Shown: piece by piece, positions 8,125-17,173 of the stretch
Numbering within the stretch: the stretch's first letter is position 1
How the letters are laid out: each line of letters begins with the position of its first letter
DNA from: Bacteroidota bacterium
GTDB lineage: Bacteria; Bacteroidota; Bacteroidia; Flavobacteriales; Flavobacteriaceae
Reading direction: 5' to 3'
Assembly: GCA_020161455.1 (NCBI GenBank)
Contig: JAIUNZ010000001.1
Span: 496,001 to 560,000 of the forward strand
Length of the DNA stretch: 64,000 nucleotides
Notes under the pieces: generated by a model
What the model was told of the DNA's origin: nothing
What the model saw: the letters and a program-made list of their open reading frames with translations, nothing else
The model's database searches: none
Translations under genes and position numbers: made by a program

Positions 8125-8673
8125 TTATTTTTTGCCTTTAGATGCTTTTTTCAAATCATCGCCTCCAGGTAAATTCATCTTATCAGTCAATACTGAAATA
8201 TCGTTTAAATCAAATTCGCCAGTTAATGATAATAGTACTGTTTGCTCTTTTGGTGCACCTTCCACAAACATGAACAACTCTTTAACCAAAGTGTCTTTAC
8301 TGCCCGAACGCACATAGATTTTCACGCTTTTTCCGCCTTGATTAACGCGCATTAATTCTTCTAAATTAGCAGATTTCAAATACTTATCGGCAACCGATTT
8401 CATTTCGCCTGCTTTGCCACTATTGTTTGTTACAAATACTTTTAAATTGTCTAACTTCTTAATTAAGTTAACATACTGTTGAGTTTCTTTGTCGTCAACC
8501 TTCATTTTGCTCATCAACTGAAACATCTTTTGATTTACAATTACTGCAGTAACATTATCTTGGTCTTCAAACTTATCAAAGAGCGACTGTTGCCCAAAGA
8601 ATACATTGGTTACGAATAATAACACTAGGGTTAATATTGCTTTTTTCATCGATTTATAATTTATTTTTTTCAT
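8125..8673 (-). CDS. DUF4252 exported protein
   Basis: This exported protein of 182 residues (or 174 if it starts at the second Met, 8649, which gives a more compact signal peptide, MKKAILTLVLLFVTNVFFGQ) belongs to DUF4252. It has a signal-peptidase I site after FFG/QQ and no lipobox cysteine. The mature part starts with SLFDKFEDQDNVTAVIVNQKMFQLMSKM, as in family members. It is third in the sigma/anti-sigma operon, 9 bp after the probable anti-sigma gene. Function is unknown. Confidence 0.75.
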   Translation of the reverse strand: MKKINYKSMKKAILTLVLLFVTNVFFGQQSLFDKFEDQDNVTAVIVNQKMFQLMSKMKVDDKETQQYVNLIKKLDNLKVFVTNNSGKAGEMKSVADKYLKSANLEELMRVNQGGKSVKIYVRSGSKDTLVKELFMFVEGAPKEQTVLLSLTGEFDLNDISVLTDKMNLPGGDDLKKASKGKK

Positions 8674-8682
8674 GATTTCTTT

Positions 8683-9129
8683 TTATTTAAAAACTTTATT
8701 TTTTGATTGTTCAAACTCATTAATATAACTCATACTTTCAATTCCGGTATTTACATTTGTAGAAATTAAATCCAATGCTTTTTGGGTTTCTTTGAAAGCC
8801 ATTTCCGGATTGTCAAAGGTTCCTAAATCTTCGTTGGAAGATGCAAAAGAAGTATTGTACACATAAAAACCAACTCCAAACATTACAACAACAGAAGCGG
8901 CAACGGATAACCACGCTACATAATTTCGTTTTTTAGCTTTTAATGGCACCTTGGCTGTAAACTGCTCTTGTTTTGCTTGAGAGAAAAACCCAAAAACTGA
9001 CTTGTATTGTTCCAAATGCTGCGCAACATTGGAAGAAGCAAAATAATTTTTCAATTCTTTTTCTTCGGCAATACTAGTTTCGCCTTCAAAGTATTTTTCT
9101 AGTAGTATTTCTATTCTATCCAATTCCAT
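8683..9129 (-). CDS. Probable anti-sigma factor, single-pass membrane protein
   Basis: In this 148-residue protein the cytoplasmic N-terminal region (1-70) is helical, with ILLEKYFEGETSIAEEKELKNYF as in flavobacterial anti-sigma-like proteins. One transmembrane segment (about 72-90, VAWLSVAASVVVMFGVGFYV) and a short periplasmic tail follow. The start overlaps the ECF sigma gene by 14 bp, indicating translational coupling. Assignment as an anti-sigma factor rests on position and topology, not on a conserved catalytic motif. Confidence 0.65.
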   Translation of the reverse strand: MELDRIEILLEKYFEGETSIAEEKELKNYFASSNVAQHLEQYKSVFGFFSQAKQEQFTAKVPLKAKKRNYVAWLSVAASVVVMFGVGFYVYNTSFASSNEDLGTFDNPEMAFKETQKALDLISTNVNTGIESMSYINEFEQSKNKVFK

Positions 9130-9625
9130 AGTTGTGTGTTTTTGTCATTTTTTCTCTAATCGTTTTTCGGGCTCTTGATAGCGCAACTCTTATTGCTGTT
9201 TCATTCATCTCCAAAACAGTGCCAATTTCTTCAAACTCCATTTCTTCAATGTCTCGCATTTGAACAATTAACTTTTGTTGTTCGGGCAGCTCATGCATTA
9301 TCTTTTCTACCCAACGCCAAGTATCACTATCTTCCACTTTTTGTTGTAAACTAGCTTCTCTGTCTGTATAATTATTATGCACAATCTTTAGATTACTAGC
9401 GCGTTTTGATTTCAATTGGTCTAAACAATAATTCTTGGTCATGGTCATCGCCATCGCTTCTACACTATTATACTCATCTAAAGCTTCATTCTTATTCCAA
9501 AGTTTTACTAACACTTCTTGAGTAGCATCTTCGGCTTCTTCGGTGCTAACGAGCAATCGCTTAGCCATCCGAAAGAGTTTGTCCTTAAAAGGAGAAACGA
9601 TTTGCATAAACTCATTTTGGTTCAT
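9116..9625 (-). CDS. RNA polymerase ECF sigma factor
   Basis: This is a 169-residue sigma-70 family, ECF-type protein. Region 2 is at about 10-80 (FRMAKRLLVSTEEAEDATQEVLVKLW, the region 2.2-2.3 signature) and region 4 at about 110-160 (LPEQQKLIVQMRDIEEMEFEEIGTVLEMNETAIRVALSRARKTIRE). It directs RNA polymerase to a stress regulon and is normally held by the membrane protein encoded just downstream. It heads an operon with the anti-sigma gene and two DUF4252 genes. Confidence 0.92.
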   Translation of the reverse strand: MNQNEFMQIVSPFKDKLFRMAKRLLVSTEEAEDATQEVLVKLWNKNEALDEYNSVEAMAMTMTKNYCLDQLKSKRASNLKIVHNNYTDREASLQQKVEDSDTWRWVEKIMHELPEQQKLIVQMRDIEEMEFEEIGTVLEMNETAIRVALSRARKTIREKMTKTHNYGIG

Positions 9626-9735
9626 TGGTTTAACTTTGGTTCTATAATCAAGACGATACAGTTATTATTTTGTTACAAATAATATGTTTTTAATCTAAAC
9701 TTAGTAAATTTACGTTTATTAAAAGAAAAACTGCT

Positions 9736-11142
9736 ATGAAAAAAAGTCTTTTGTACCTCTTATTTACATTTCTATTTATCTCAATCGTTAGTTGTGAAGA
9801 CATTGATGATAACCCTGTTCCTTCCAAACTAGCCATCAACGATTTCGTTTGGCAAGGCATGAATTACTATTATTTGTGGCAAGGCGAAAGTCCTGATTTG
9901 GCAGACAATCGCTTTAGTTCGCAAGGCGAATACAATTCGTTTTTAGATTCGTTTGAAACTCCAACAAACTTGTTCAATCATCTTAGAATTGACAATGCTA
10001 TTGATAGATTTAGCGTTATCTATAGCGATTACTCCTTACTTGAAGGCGTATTATCTGGAAACACTAAAAACAATGGCATGGATTATGGGTTAAAATATAC
10101 AGATGCTTCAAATACTTCTGTTGTTGGCTGGGTGCGCTACATTATTCCAAATTCGGATGCGGCGACTAAGAACATTCATCGTGGCGACTTGTTTTATGCA
10201 ATTGATGGGATTCCTATAACGGGCGACAACTTTCGAACGCTTTTGGCAAGTGATACCTATACCATCAATCTTGCCGATTATAATGGTGGTGCATATACGC
10301 CAAATGGCAATTCTGTTTCGTTAACCAAAACCAATCTGGCCGAAAACCCAATTCTTATAAACACTGTTATAACCCAAGGCACACACAATATTGGTTATTT
10401 GATGTATAACGGATTCTATGCTTCTTATGACGACCAACTTAACACGGTTTTTGGTGGTTTTCAATCGCAAAATGTTACTGATTTGGTACTCGATTTACGA
10501 TACAATTCAGGTGGTTCTATTGCTACAGCAACCAAATTGGCGAGCATGATTACTGGTCAATTCACTAATCAAGTGTTTGCCAAGCAACAATGGAATGAAA
10601 AACAGCAAGCTTTTCGAGAAAGCCAAGATCCTAATTCTTTGCTGAATAAATTTGTTGGCGGATTAAACAGTTTGAATTTAAATAAAGTTTATATTCTTAC
10701 TACAAAAGGCACAGCTTCGGCAAGCGAATTGGTCATCAATTGTTTAAAACCTTATATTAATGTAGTGCAAATTGGCGATGTAACCACGGGCAAAAATGTT
10801 GGGTCGGTTACATTGTATGATTCGCCTTCTTTTACAAAATCGAATGTCAATCCTTCTCACAAATATGCCATGCAACCCATTGTTTTAAAAACAATTAATA
10901 ACAATGGTTTTGGCGATTATACTGCTGGCATTGCTGCAAATGCACCCTTTAATGTAATAGAAAACATTGGCAATCTTGGTGTTCTTGGCGACCCCAACGA
11001 ACCACTACTAAACATTGCGATAAACGATATTACCGCCAGTGGAAGAATGAGAACACAATCGGCTGCTATTAGTACTCGCGATTTTAAAGATGCTAAATCA
11101 ATCAATCCGTTGCGCACTGAAATGTATGTGGAAATGAAATGA
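9736..11142 (+). CDS. S41-family peptidase, lipoprotein
   Basis: This is a 468-residue C-terminal-processing-type serine protease anchored as a lipoprotein (FISIVSC, C20). After an N-terminal region typical of Bacteroidota S41 proteins (NDFVWQGMNYYYLW), a PDZ-like segment spans about 125-180 (IIPNSDAATKNIHRGDLFYAIDG). The catalytic domain has DLRYNSGGS, then TKGTASASE at about 324-331 with the nucleophilic serine, and K353 in TTGKNVGS as general base. It probably processes exported or outer-membrane proteins. It is divergent from the sigma operon with a 110-bp gap. Confidence 0.9.
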   Translation: MKKSLLYLLFTFLFISIVSCEDIDDNPVPSKLAINDFVWQGMNYYYLWQGESPDLADNRFSSQGEYNSFLDSFETPTNLFNHLRIDNAIDRFSVIYSDYSLLEGVLSGNTKNNGMDYGLKYTDASNTSVVGWVRYIIPNSDAATKNIHRGDLFYAIDGIPITGDNFRTLLASDTYTINLADYNGGAYTPNGNSVSLTKTNLAENPILINTVITQGTHNIGYLMYNGFYASYDDQLNTVFGGFQSQNVTDLVLDLRYNSGGSIATATKLASMITGQFTNQVFAKQQWNEKQQAFRESQDPNSLLNKFVGGLNSLNLNKVYILTTKGTASASELVINCLKPYINVVQIGDVTTGKNVGSVTLYDSPSFTKSNVNPSHKYAMQPIVLKTINNNGFGDYTAGIAANAPFNVIENIGNLGVLGDPNEPLLNIAINDITASGRMRTQSAAISTRDFKDAKSINPLRTEMYVEMK

Positions 11143-11190
11143 AAATAAGTAGCGTATAAAAAAAATAGTAGTATATTTTTACTTAAAAAA

Positions 11191-11859
11191 CTATTTCTTT
11201 TTCTTGCCGTTTTCCCAATACTTTGTCAAAGCATCCATGTCAATGTCAAAAGCGGGTTTTTGTTCGCGTAATCTGCCTATTGCAAAGGCTCTGTCTAAAA
11301 TATATTCGATTAGGTAATCTTCATTAACTTGATAGGGTTTGTATTCTGCCTTTAAATTAATGTCGAATAATTTTGCAGTATTGTTGGACCAAAAAGCCTT
11401 CCATCCGCTTTTATATTCTTTAATTAATCCAAAAGTGGTTTGCCCAGTTTGTCGATGAATCAATTTAACCAATATCTGTCCTTGTTTTCGTGAAAGCTTT
11501 TTTAGTTGCTCTGTGAATTCATTCTCCATGTAATTTTCAACCAACTTCAGGTACTTTTTCTTCTCTCTGTCAGTTTTCAATCTGTCGATATATTTATTTA
11601 AATTAACCAATCGTTCCGAAGCTATTTTTGCATAAGGATAAACTTTATAAACTCTATTTTGAAGCAACACAAAATCTTTATTATTGATGTATTCGTATAA
11701 ATTTTTGCTGATTAATACTTCGTCGAGCTGAATGGTGTCGGTAAAAGTTGTGTCAACTTCAATCTGTGGTGCTTCAGAATGAATCGAATCTTTCTTTGGT
11801 TGCCCAAAAGTAAAAGAGCAAAAGAACAACAATAATAAAAGCAACTTTTTAGTTAGCAT
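11191..11859 (-). CDS. DUF4294 exported protein
   Basis: The 222-residue protein has a signal peptide (MLTKKLLLLLLFFCSFTFGQ). The body matches DUF4294 of Bacteroidota, with VYPYAKIASERLVNLN and KLSRKQGQILVKLIHRQTGQTTF as conserved-looking blocks, and it has a lysine-rich C-terminus. Function is unknown. It is divergent from an M42 peptidase gene. Confidence 0.8.
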   Translation of the reverse strand: MLTKKLLLLLLFFCSFTFGQPKKDSIHSEAPQIEVDTTFTDTIQLDEVLISKNLYEYINNKDFVLLQNRVYKVYPYAKIASERLVNLNKYIDRLKTDREKKKYLKLVENYMENEFTEQLKKLSRKQGQILVKLIHRQTGQTTFGLIKEYKSGWKAFWSNNTAKLFDINLKAEYKPYQVNEDYLIEYILDRAFAIGRLREQKPAFDIDMDALTKYWENGKKKK

Positions 11860-11936
11860 GTAGAAATATTTAGTGTAAAAATAAATATTATATTAACAAT
11901 TCTAATGCCAAATTTATATTTTAGCAAAAAAAAAAT

Positions 11937-13028
11937 ATGGCAACTAAATCGATACTTACCAAATCATCTACCACTTTCTTAGAAAAATACCTCAACAATG
12001 CATCGCCAACAGGCTATGAATCAGAAGGTCAAAAAATATGGATGGAATACCTAAAGCCTTATGTGGATGACTTTATCACCGACACTTATGGAACTGCGGT
12101 TGGAGTAATAAACCCTAAAGCAGCTTTTAAAGTTGTCATCGAAGGTCATAGCGATGAAATATCTTGGTATGTAAATTATATTACAGACGACGGTTTAATC
12201 TACGTGATTAGAAATGGTGGTTCGGATCATCAAATTGCACCGTCAAAAAGAGTCAATATTCATACTAAAAAAGGAATTGTAAAAGGCGTTTTTGGATGGC
12301 CAGCCATTCATACTAGAAATCGCGATAATGAGCAAAACGCATCGTTGCACAATATTTTTATCGATTGTGGTTGCTCTACAAAAGAAGAAGTGGAAACACT
12401 AGGCGTTCATGTAGGTTGTGTTATCACCTATCCGGATGAGTTTATGATTTTAAACAAAGATAAATTTGTTTGTCGTGCGATTGACAATAGAATGGGCGGA
12501 TTTATGATTGCCGAAGTAGCTCGTTTGTTGAAAGAAAACAAAAAGAAACTTCCTTTTGGTTTGTATATTGTGAATTCGGTTCAAGAAGAAATTGGTCTTC
12601 GTGGTGCCGAAATGATTACACAAACCATTAAGCCAAATGTTGCTATTGTTACTGATGTTTGTCACGACACTACAACACCAATGATTGACAAGAAGATTGA
12701 AGGTGATTTGAAAATGGGTAAAGGTCCAGTTATTGCTTATGCGCCAGCCACACAAAACGTGTTAAGAGAATTAATCGTTTCAACGGCAGAAGAAAAGAAA
12801 ATACCTTTTCAAAGACACGCAACTTCAAGAGTCACTGGAACCGACACGGATGCTTTTGCATATAGCAATGGTGGCGTGGCTTCAGCTTTAATATCGTTAC
12901 CTTTGCGTTACATGCACACAACCGTGGAAATGGTGCACAAAGATGATGTTGAAAATGTGATAAAATTAATTTACGAAAGTTTGTTGAAAATTGAGAACAA
13001 CCATAATTTCTCTTATTTTAAAAAATAA
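11937..13028 (+). CDS. M42-family metallopeptidase (glutamyl aminopeptidase/deblocking type)
   Basis: This 363-residue cytoplasmic di-metal aminopeptidase would cleave N-terminal residues from peptides. Metal and catalytic motifs fit M42: EGHSDEISW near residue 70, RAIDNRMGG at about 181-189, VQEEIGLRGA at about 215-225 with the general base and metal glutamates, TDVCHD at about 240, and the C-terminal RYMHTTVEMVH. The length is normal. A strong terminator follows directly. Confidence 0.9.
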   Translation: MATKSILTKSSTTFLEKYLNNASPTGYESEGQKIWMEYLKPYVDDFITDTYGTAVGVINPKAAFKVVIEGHSDEISWYVNYITDDGLIYVIRNGGSDHQIAPSKRVNIHTKKGIVKGVFGWPAIHTRNRDNEQNASLHNIFIDCGCSTKEEVETLGVHVGCVITYPDEFMILNKDKFVCRAIDNRMGGFMIAEVARLLKENKKKLPFGLYIVNSVQEEIGLRGAEMITQTIKPNVAIVTDVCHDTTTPMIDKKIEGDLKMGKGPVIAYAPATQNVLRELIVSTAEEKKIPFQRHATSRVTGTDTDAFAYSNGGVASALISLPLRYMHTTVEMVHKDDVENVIKLIYESLLKIENNHNFSYFKK

Positions 13029-13031
13029 TCA

Positions 13032-13059
13032 AAAAAGCATCACAATTGTGATGCTTTTT
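13032..13059. terminator. Bidirectional terminator after the M42 peptidase gene
   Basis: A perfect 28-bp palindrome centred on AATT at 13044-13047 (stem GCATCACA/TGTGATGC) is flanked by A5 and T5. It serves the peptidase gene and the converging ankyrin gene. Confidence 0.85.
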
Positions 13060-13099
13060 CTTTTAACCCTATTATAATGTATGAAAGAAAATAGGTCAA

Positions 13100-13474
13100 C
13101 TAAACGTCTTTTAGATAAGCGATAGCGGCTGTAGCGTTTGATAACGTTGCATATTTTAATGCCGTATATCCTTTTTCATCTTTTGCGTTAACATGTGCAC
13201 CATTGTCCACCAATAATTTTAGAATTTCAACTTTATTGTAACGAGCAGCTATCATTAATGGTGTTAATCCATTAGAGGTTTCGTTGACATTTGCGCCATA
13301 TTCGATAAATTTTTTGACTGTCTCCACGTCGCCTTTCACAATTGCAAGACAAAGTGGTGTGTTTGAACTATACATTAACTCGGTACGAGTTTCTGAAGTT
13401 ACTTGTTGCGACGCAAATGAAACATTTGCAAAAGCGACTAGCGCTAAACTTAAATGAATGATTGTTTTTACCAT
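13100..13474 (-). CDS. Small exported ankyrin-repeat protein
   Basis: The 124 residues comprise a signal peptide (MVKTIIHLSLALVAFANVSFA) followed by about two and a half ankyrin repeats: NTPLCLAIVKGDVETVKKFIEYGANVN, GLTPLMIAARYNKVEILKLL and GYTALKYATLSNATAAIAYL, in continuous register. It is a periplasmic protein-interaction module whose partner is unknown. Confidence 0.85.
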   Translation of the reverse strand: MVKTIIHLSLALVAFANVSFASQQVTSETRTELMYSSNTPLCLAIVKGDVETVKKFIEYGANVNETSNGLTPLMIAARYNKVEILKLLVDNGAHVNAKDEKGYTALKYATLSNATAAIAYLKDV

Positions 13475-13571
13475 GATGATTAAATTTTTGATTAATAATT
13501 GTATATATAGAAAAGAGTAAAAACTCTTAGTTATTTTTGATTGGAATATAAAATTTTAGTAAAGTTTTATA

Positions 13572-13597
13572 AAAAGCACCACCGAAATGGTGCTTTT
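13572..13597 (-). terminator. Terminator of the small exported protein gene (13631-14089)
   Basis: AAAAGCACCA (13572-13581), loop CCGAAA and TGGTGCTTTT (13588-13597) form a hairpin 34 bp beyond the stop codon on the minus strand, with a T tract in that direction. Confidence 0.75.
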
Positions 13598-13630
13598 CAC
13601 AACTAAAACCAAATTTTACAACGATAAAAT

Positions 13631-14089
13631 TTAAAGTTTAATGTTCTCTTGTTTCAAAGAACATTTGTTTTGAAGTTCAATAACACCATTAGGGTTATTG
13701 TTTATAGCTTCAAAATCTAAAGGTTGATAAACATCCAAATCTTTTGCTTCTGTAACTTGAATGTCTTCTTGAATAATTTTTTGGATAGACGTAGAGTATA
13801 ATCCCGACAATGTTACTTGGGTTTCTATATTACCTTCAATAATTAAATTGTCTTCTCTAATTTCTTGCTCCAAAGATTTGATAGCTTTTGGCAAAACCGT
13901 TGTTGGGTCAAAATAGAAATTCTTTTCGGTAGTGTTTTCGACAACTTTAATTCTTGTTTTAAGCGAAACTAATTCTAAAAACTGTTCGTTGTCTGATTGA
14001 TTGATGAAACTTGTTTGTTCTGCGCTTGTTGCATGGTTTTGATTTAGAAATCCTAAAGAAACCATTCCGATTAAAATGATTGTTTTCAT
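13631..14089 (-). CDS. Exported hypothetical protein
   Basis: I do not recognise the family. It has 152 residues with a short N-terminal signal (MKTIILIGMVSLGFLNQNHA). The mature part is acidic and has IETQVTLSG and TSIQKIIQEDIQV-like beta segments and a single Cys near the C-terminus. It stands alone between the ankyrin gene and purC with its own terminator. The signal, start and stop are consistent with a real gene, but the start could be a few codons different. Confidence 0.6.
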   Translation of the reverse strand: MKTIILIGMVSLGFLNQNHATSAEQTSFINQSDNEQFLELVSLKTRIKVVENTTEKNFYFDPTTVLPKAIKSLEQEIREDNLIIEGNIETQVTLSGLYSTSIQKIIQEDIQVTEAKDLDVYQPLDFEAINNNPNGVIELQNKCSLKQENIKL

Positions 14090-14283
14090 GATGATTGATT
14101 TTGAAGATTGATGATTAATTCTTCTACAAAGATATATAAAAAGGTATTTGGTTTTACATAGTACTATTTTATTAACTAAAATTTAACATTTGAACAATTT
14201 GATTAAGATTATCCAATATATCAATTAGACGAAGCACTTTTTGATTTGTAACACAAAAAGAAAGAAACTTTAATTTACACCAT

Positions 14284-14309
14284 AAAAAAACCACGGCAGT
14301 GCCGTGGTT
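14284..14309 (-). terminator. Terminator of purC
   Basis: CCACGGC (14291-14297), loop AGT and GCCGTGG (14301-14307) are followed, on the minus strand, by a run of seven T. It lies 28 bp beyond the purC stop. Confidence 0.9.
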
Positions 14310-14336
14310 GTCATTATTTCATTATAAATAAGTCAT

Positions 14337-15284
14337 TTAACTATTTAAATAATTCATTACATTCATTCTAATGCGTTCATGAATGCTTTCAATATTGGCT
14401 TTTTCAAACGGTTCGCCCAATATGTTTTCATACAATTCGATGTAGCGATCAGAAACATTTTCGATATACTCCTCGGTCATATCAGGAATTTGTTGTCCTT
14501 CCTTTCCTTGAAAACCATTAGCAATTAGCCATTGCCTAACAAATTCTTTAGATAATTGTTTTTGTTGTTCACCATTATTTTGGCGTGATTGATAGCCTTC
14601 AGCATAAAAATATCTTGAAGAATCAGGTGTATGAATTTCATCAATTAAAACAATTTTTCCCTCTTTTGTTTTTCCAAATTCATATTTTGTATCTACTAAA
14701 ATCAAACCTCTATTATAAGCAATTTCTGTTCCACGTTGATATAAAGCTCTTGTATATTGTTCTAAAACAATATAATCTTCTTTAGAAACAATACCATTTT
14801 CTAAAATTGATTCTCTTGAAATGTCTTCATCATGTGAACCATTTTCGGCTTTGGTAGTTGGCGTAATAATCGGTTCGGGAAACTTATCGTTTTCTTTTAA
14901 TCCTTCAGGCATAGCTACACCGCAAATCGTTCTTTTCCCCGCAGCATATTCTCTGGCTGCATGTCCAGAAAGATAACCTCTGATTACCATTTCTACTTTA
15001 AAAGGCGTACACAAATGTCCAATAGTAACATTTGGGTCAGGTGTTGCAATCAACCAGTTGGGTACAATATCTTCCGTCAATTGCATAAATTGAGTGGCAA
15101 TTTGGTTTAAAATTTGTCCTTTGTATGGAATTCCTTTTGGCAAAACGACATCAAAAGCTGAAAGTCTATCAGTAGCAATCATGACCAATAACTCGTCATT
15201 GATGTTATAGACTTCGCGAACTTTGCCTCTATAAACTGATTTTTGGTTTGGGAAATCAAAATCTGTAGTAGTGATTGTATTCAT
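14337..15284 (-). CDS. purC: Phosphoribosylaminoimidazole-succinocarboxamide synthase
   Basis: The ATP-dependent ligase joins CAIR and aspartate in de novo purine synthesis. The 315 residues carry the family motifs YRGKVREVY (18-26), [18 protein letters not shown] (31-48), [17 protein letters not shown] and, in the C-terminal half, LVDTKYEFG and [12 protein letters not shown]. The length is that of the longer SaicarS type found in Bacteroidota and fungi. A promoter with a spacer palindrome lies upstream and a strong terminator downstream, so it is a single-gene unit. Confidence 0.95.
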   Translation of the reverse strand: MNTITTTDFDFPNQKSVYRGKVREVYNINDELLVMIATDRLSAFDVVLPKGIPYKGQILNQIATQFMQLTEDIVPNWLIATPDPNVTIGHLCTPFKVEMVIRGYLSGHAAREYAAGKRTICGVAMPEGLKENDKFPEPIITPTTKAENGSHDEDISRESILENGIVSKEDYIVLEQYTRALYQRGTEIAYNRGLILVDTKYEFGKTKEGKIVLIDEIHTPDSSRYFYAEGYQSRQNNGEQQKQLSKEFVRQWLIANGFQGKEGQQIPDMTEEYIENVSDRYIELYENILGEPFEKANIESIHERIRMNVMNYLNS

Positions 15285-15309
15285 TATATAATGTTGTGTT
15301 GTTGTTTTA

Positions 15310-15340
15310 CAAAAGTACTTTGTTTACCATTGTTAAACAA
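15310..15340 (-). promoter_or_regulatory. purC promoter with an inverted repeat in its spacer
   Basis: On the minus strand TTG (15340-15338), a 20-nt spacer and TACTTTTG (15317-15310) form a good Bacteroidota promoter. The spacer is largely covered by TTGTTTA-N7-TAAACAA (15320-15340), an inverted repeat that could be an operator for purine control. Confidence 0.6.
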
Positions 15341-15350
15341 TATCAAAAAT

Positions 15351-15380
15351 AAAAAAAGGAAAAATAAACTTTCTCCTTTT
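15351..15380 (-). terminator. Possible terminator of the outer-membrane barrel gene
   Basis: On the minus strand AAAAGGA, a 13-nt loop and TCCTTTT run into further T. The stem is short and AT-rich, so support is moderate. It lies 25 bp past the stop. Confidence 0.45.
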
Positions 15381-15404
15381 AATCATCATCAAAAATAAAA
15401 TTGA

Positions 15405-15917
15405 CTACTTAAATCTTATATTATAAGTTACTCCAACTCCAACAGATTGTAAATTAGTATTATTTTGAGCAATAGTGTTTTGATAAAATGCATAAATATT
15501 CCAATCTCTATTATGATAACCAAGATGTGGATTTAGATACATTCCTCCTTCATTATTATCAACATTTGATAAAAACCCATACCCTAAATCTGTACCGATA
15601 AATATGCCGCTTTTAGTAAAATAATATCGTGCAAAACCTGCAACAGGAATTATTCCAAAATCATCAAAATCGTTTTTAGCAAAATAATGTGTATAACCCG
15701 AAGCTAATCCAATTCCAAAATTAGGGTTAAATAAATATTGCCCTCTTAAATCTAAACCCAAATTAAATGTAGAAAAATTGCTAGCATCTCCAACTGGTAT
15801 TCCGGCGGTTATACCCGCTTTAAGCCAAGAATTATTTGGAGTAATATCAATTTCGTTTTGTTGTGCAAAAATGAAGTTAATACTAACCAATCCGATAAAT
15901 AAAAATAGCTTTTTCAT
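15405..15917 (-). CDS. Outer-membrane beta-barrel protein
   Basis: The 170-residue protein has a signal peptide (MKKLFLFIGLVSINFIFAQ). The mature part alternates hydrophobic and polar residues in strands (LKAGITAGIPVG, GLDLRGQYLF, FGIGLASGYTHYF, GIFIGTDLGYGF) and ends with the aromatic-type strand VGVGVTYNIRFK, as in eight-stranded porin/OmpA-like barrels. The ligand or role is unknown. It is transcribed alone. Confidence 0.75.
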   Translation of the reverse strand: MKKLFLFIGLVSINFIFAQQNEIDITPNNSWLKAGITAGIPVGDASNFSTFNLGLDLRGQYLFNPNFGIGLASGYTHYFAKNDFDDFGIIPVAGFARYYFTKSGIFIGTDLGYGFLSNVDNNEGGMYLNPHLGYHNRDWNIYAFYQNTIAQNNTNLQSVGVGVTYNIRFK

Positions 15918-16041
15918 AATGTTTGTTTTTATAAGTTTATGTTACAAATTTCAATAAAACCAATACATAAGTATTTACAAGATTTTTACAGAAATTTATA
16001 GAATTAAACCATTTACATATCTACTTTGCTGAAAATCAACA

Positions 16042-16073
16042 AAAAAACCAATTACAGAAGCAATTGGCTTTTT
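16042..16073 (-). terminator. Terminator of the PhoH-family gene
   Basis: CCAATT (16048-16053), an 8-nt loop and AATTGG (16062-16067) are followed on the minus strand by seven T. Confidence 0.75.
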
Positions 16074-16099
16074 ATTAAATGTATTTCAAAAACATCTAT

Positions 16100-17050
16100 T
16101 TAATCATGATTCTCTATACTTTTATAAGCATCGATAACTTTTTTCACTAATCTGTGGCGAACAATGTCTTTATCATCCAAATAAATTATCCCAATGCCTT
16201 CAATATCTTTCAATACTAAAATGGCTTCTTTTAAACCAGATATTGTTCTTCTTGGTAAATCTACTTGACCAGGATCGCCAGTAATGATAAACTTAGCATT
16301 TTTACCCATACGTGTCAAAAACATTTTCATTTGATTGTGCGTAGTATTTTGAGCTTCGTCTAAAATTACAAAAGCATTATCCAACGTTCGACCACGCATG
16401 AAAGCTAATGGTGCTATTTGAATAATTCCTTTTAAGAGGTAATCTTCCAGCGTTTGCGGAGGCAACATATCGCGCAATGCATCATATAAAGGTTGCATAT
16501 ACGGATCGAGTTTTTCTTTCATATCACCCGGAAGAAAACCTAGATTTTCACCAGCTTCAACCGCAGGACGTGTTAGTATAATACGTTTTACTTGTTTTTC
16601 TTTTAAAGCTTTTACTGCTAGCGCAACACCAGTATAGGTTTTTCCTGTACCTGCTGGTCCAATTGCAAAAACCATATCGTTTTTTTCAACATATTCTACC
16701 AATTTTTGCTGATTTGGCGTTAATGCTTTAATTAGCTTTCCTCCTATTCCATGCACCAAAATCTTATCACTGTTTGGCATTCGTTGCTCTTCATTAGAAT
16801 CACTTTGAATTACTCTGTCTATAACATTGGTATCTATATTATTGTAGCGCGTAAAATGAAGCATTAGTCGGTTGAACCGCTTTTCAAACTCGTCTAGCTC
16901 TTCTTTTTCACCAAAAGCCTTTAAAGTTGTACCTCGAGCTACAATCTTTAGTTTTGGATAATATTTTTTGATCGTTTCAAGATGTGTATCTTGAGCACCC
17001 CAAAATTCTTTTGGAGCGATGTCGTGTAATTCAATGATGCGTTCGTTCAA
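16100..17050 (-). CDS. PhoH-family ATPase
   Basis: This 316-residue cytoplasmic NTPase related to superfamily 1 helicase cores is thought to act in RNA metabolism. An N-terminal KH-like region (about 1-80) precedes the ATPase domain: Walker A GPAGTGKT at 131-138, LTRPAVEAGENLGFLPGD in the middle, Walker B FVILDEAQN at about 226-234, and the sensor-like ITGDPGQVDLP. The length fits the PhoH (PhoL/YbeZ) group. Confidence 0.93.
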   Translation of the reverse strand: MNERIIELHDIAPKEFWGAQDTHLETIKKYYPKLKIVARGTTLKAFGEKEELDEFEKRFNRLMLHFTRYNNIDTNVIDRVIQSDSNEEQRMPNSDKILVHGIGGKLIKALTPNQQKLVEYVEKNDMVFAIGPAGTGKTYTGVALAVKALKEKQVKRIILTRPAVEAGENLGFLPGDMKEKLDPYMQPLYDALRDMLPPQTLEDYLLKGIIQIAPLAFMRGRTLDNAFVILDEAQNTTHNQMKMFLTRMGKNAKFIITGDPGQVDLPRRTISGLKEAILVLKDIEGIGIIYLDDKDIVRHRLVKKVIDAYKSIENHD

Positions 17051-17173
17051 AAGCGTAAGTATTAAATTAATTTTTTTGCTAAAAATAAATTAGCTTTGCA
17101 TTCAAATTTAATCAAATAAAAGATTAGGTTTTTCTATTTTTGGAATCAATTTCAATGAAGTTATAAACAATCA

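Noticed and set aside
8087-8317. Plus-strand reading frame opposite the DUF4252 genes
   Set aside because: It is antisense to two well-supported exported proteins and has no family resemblance or promoter.
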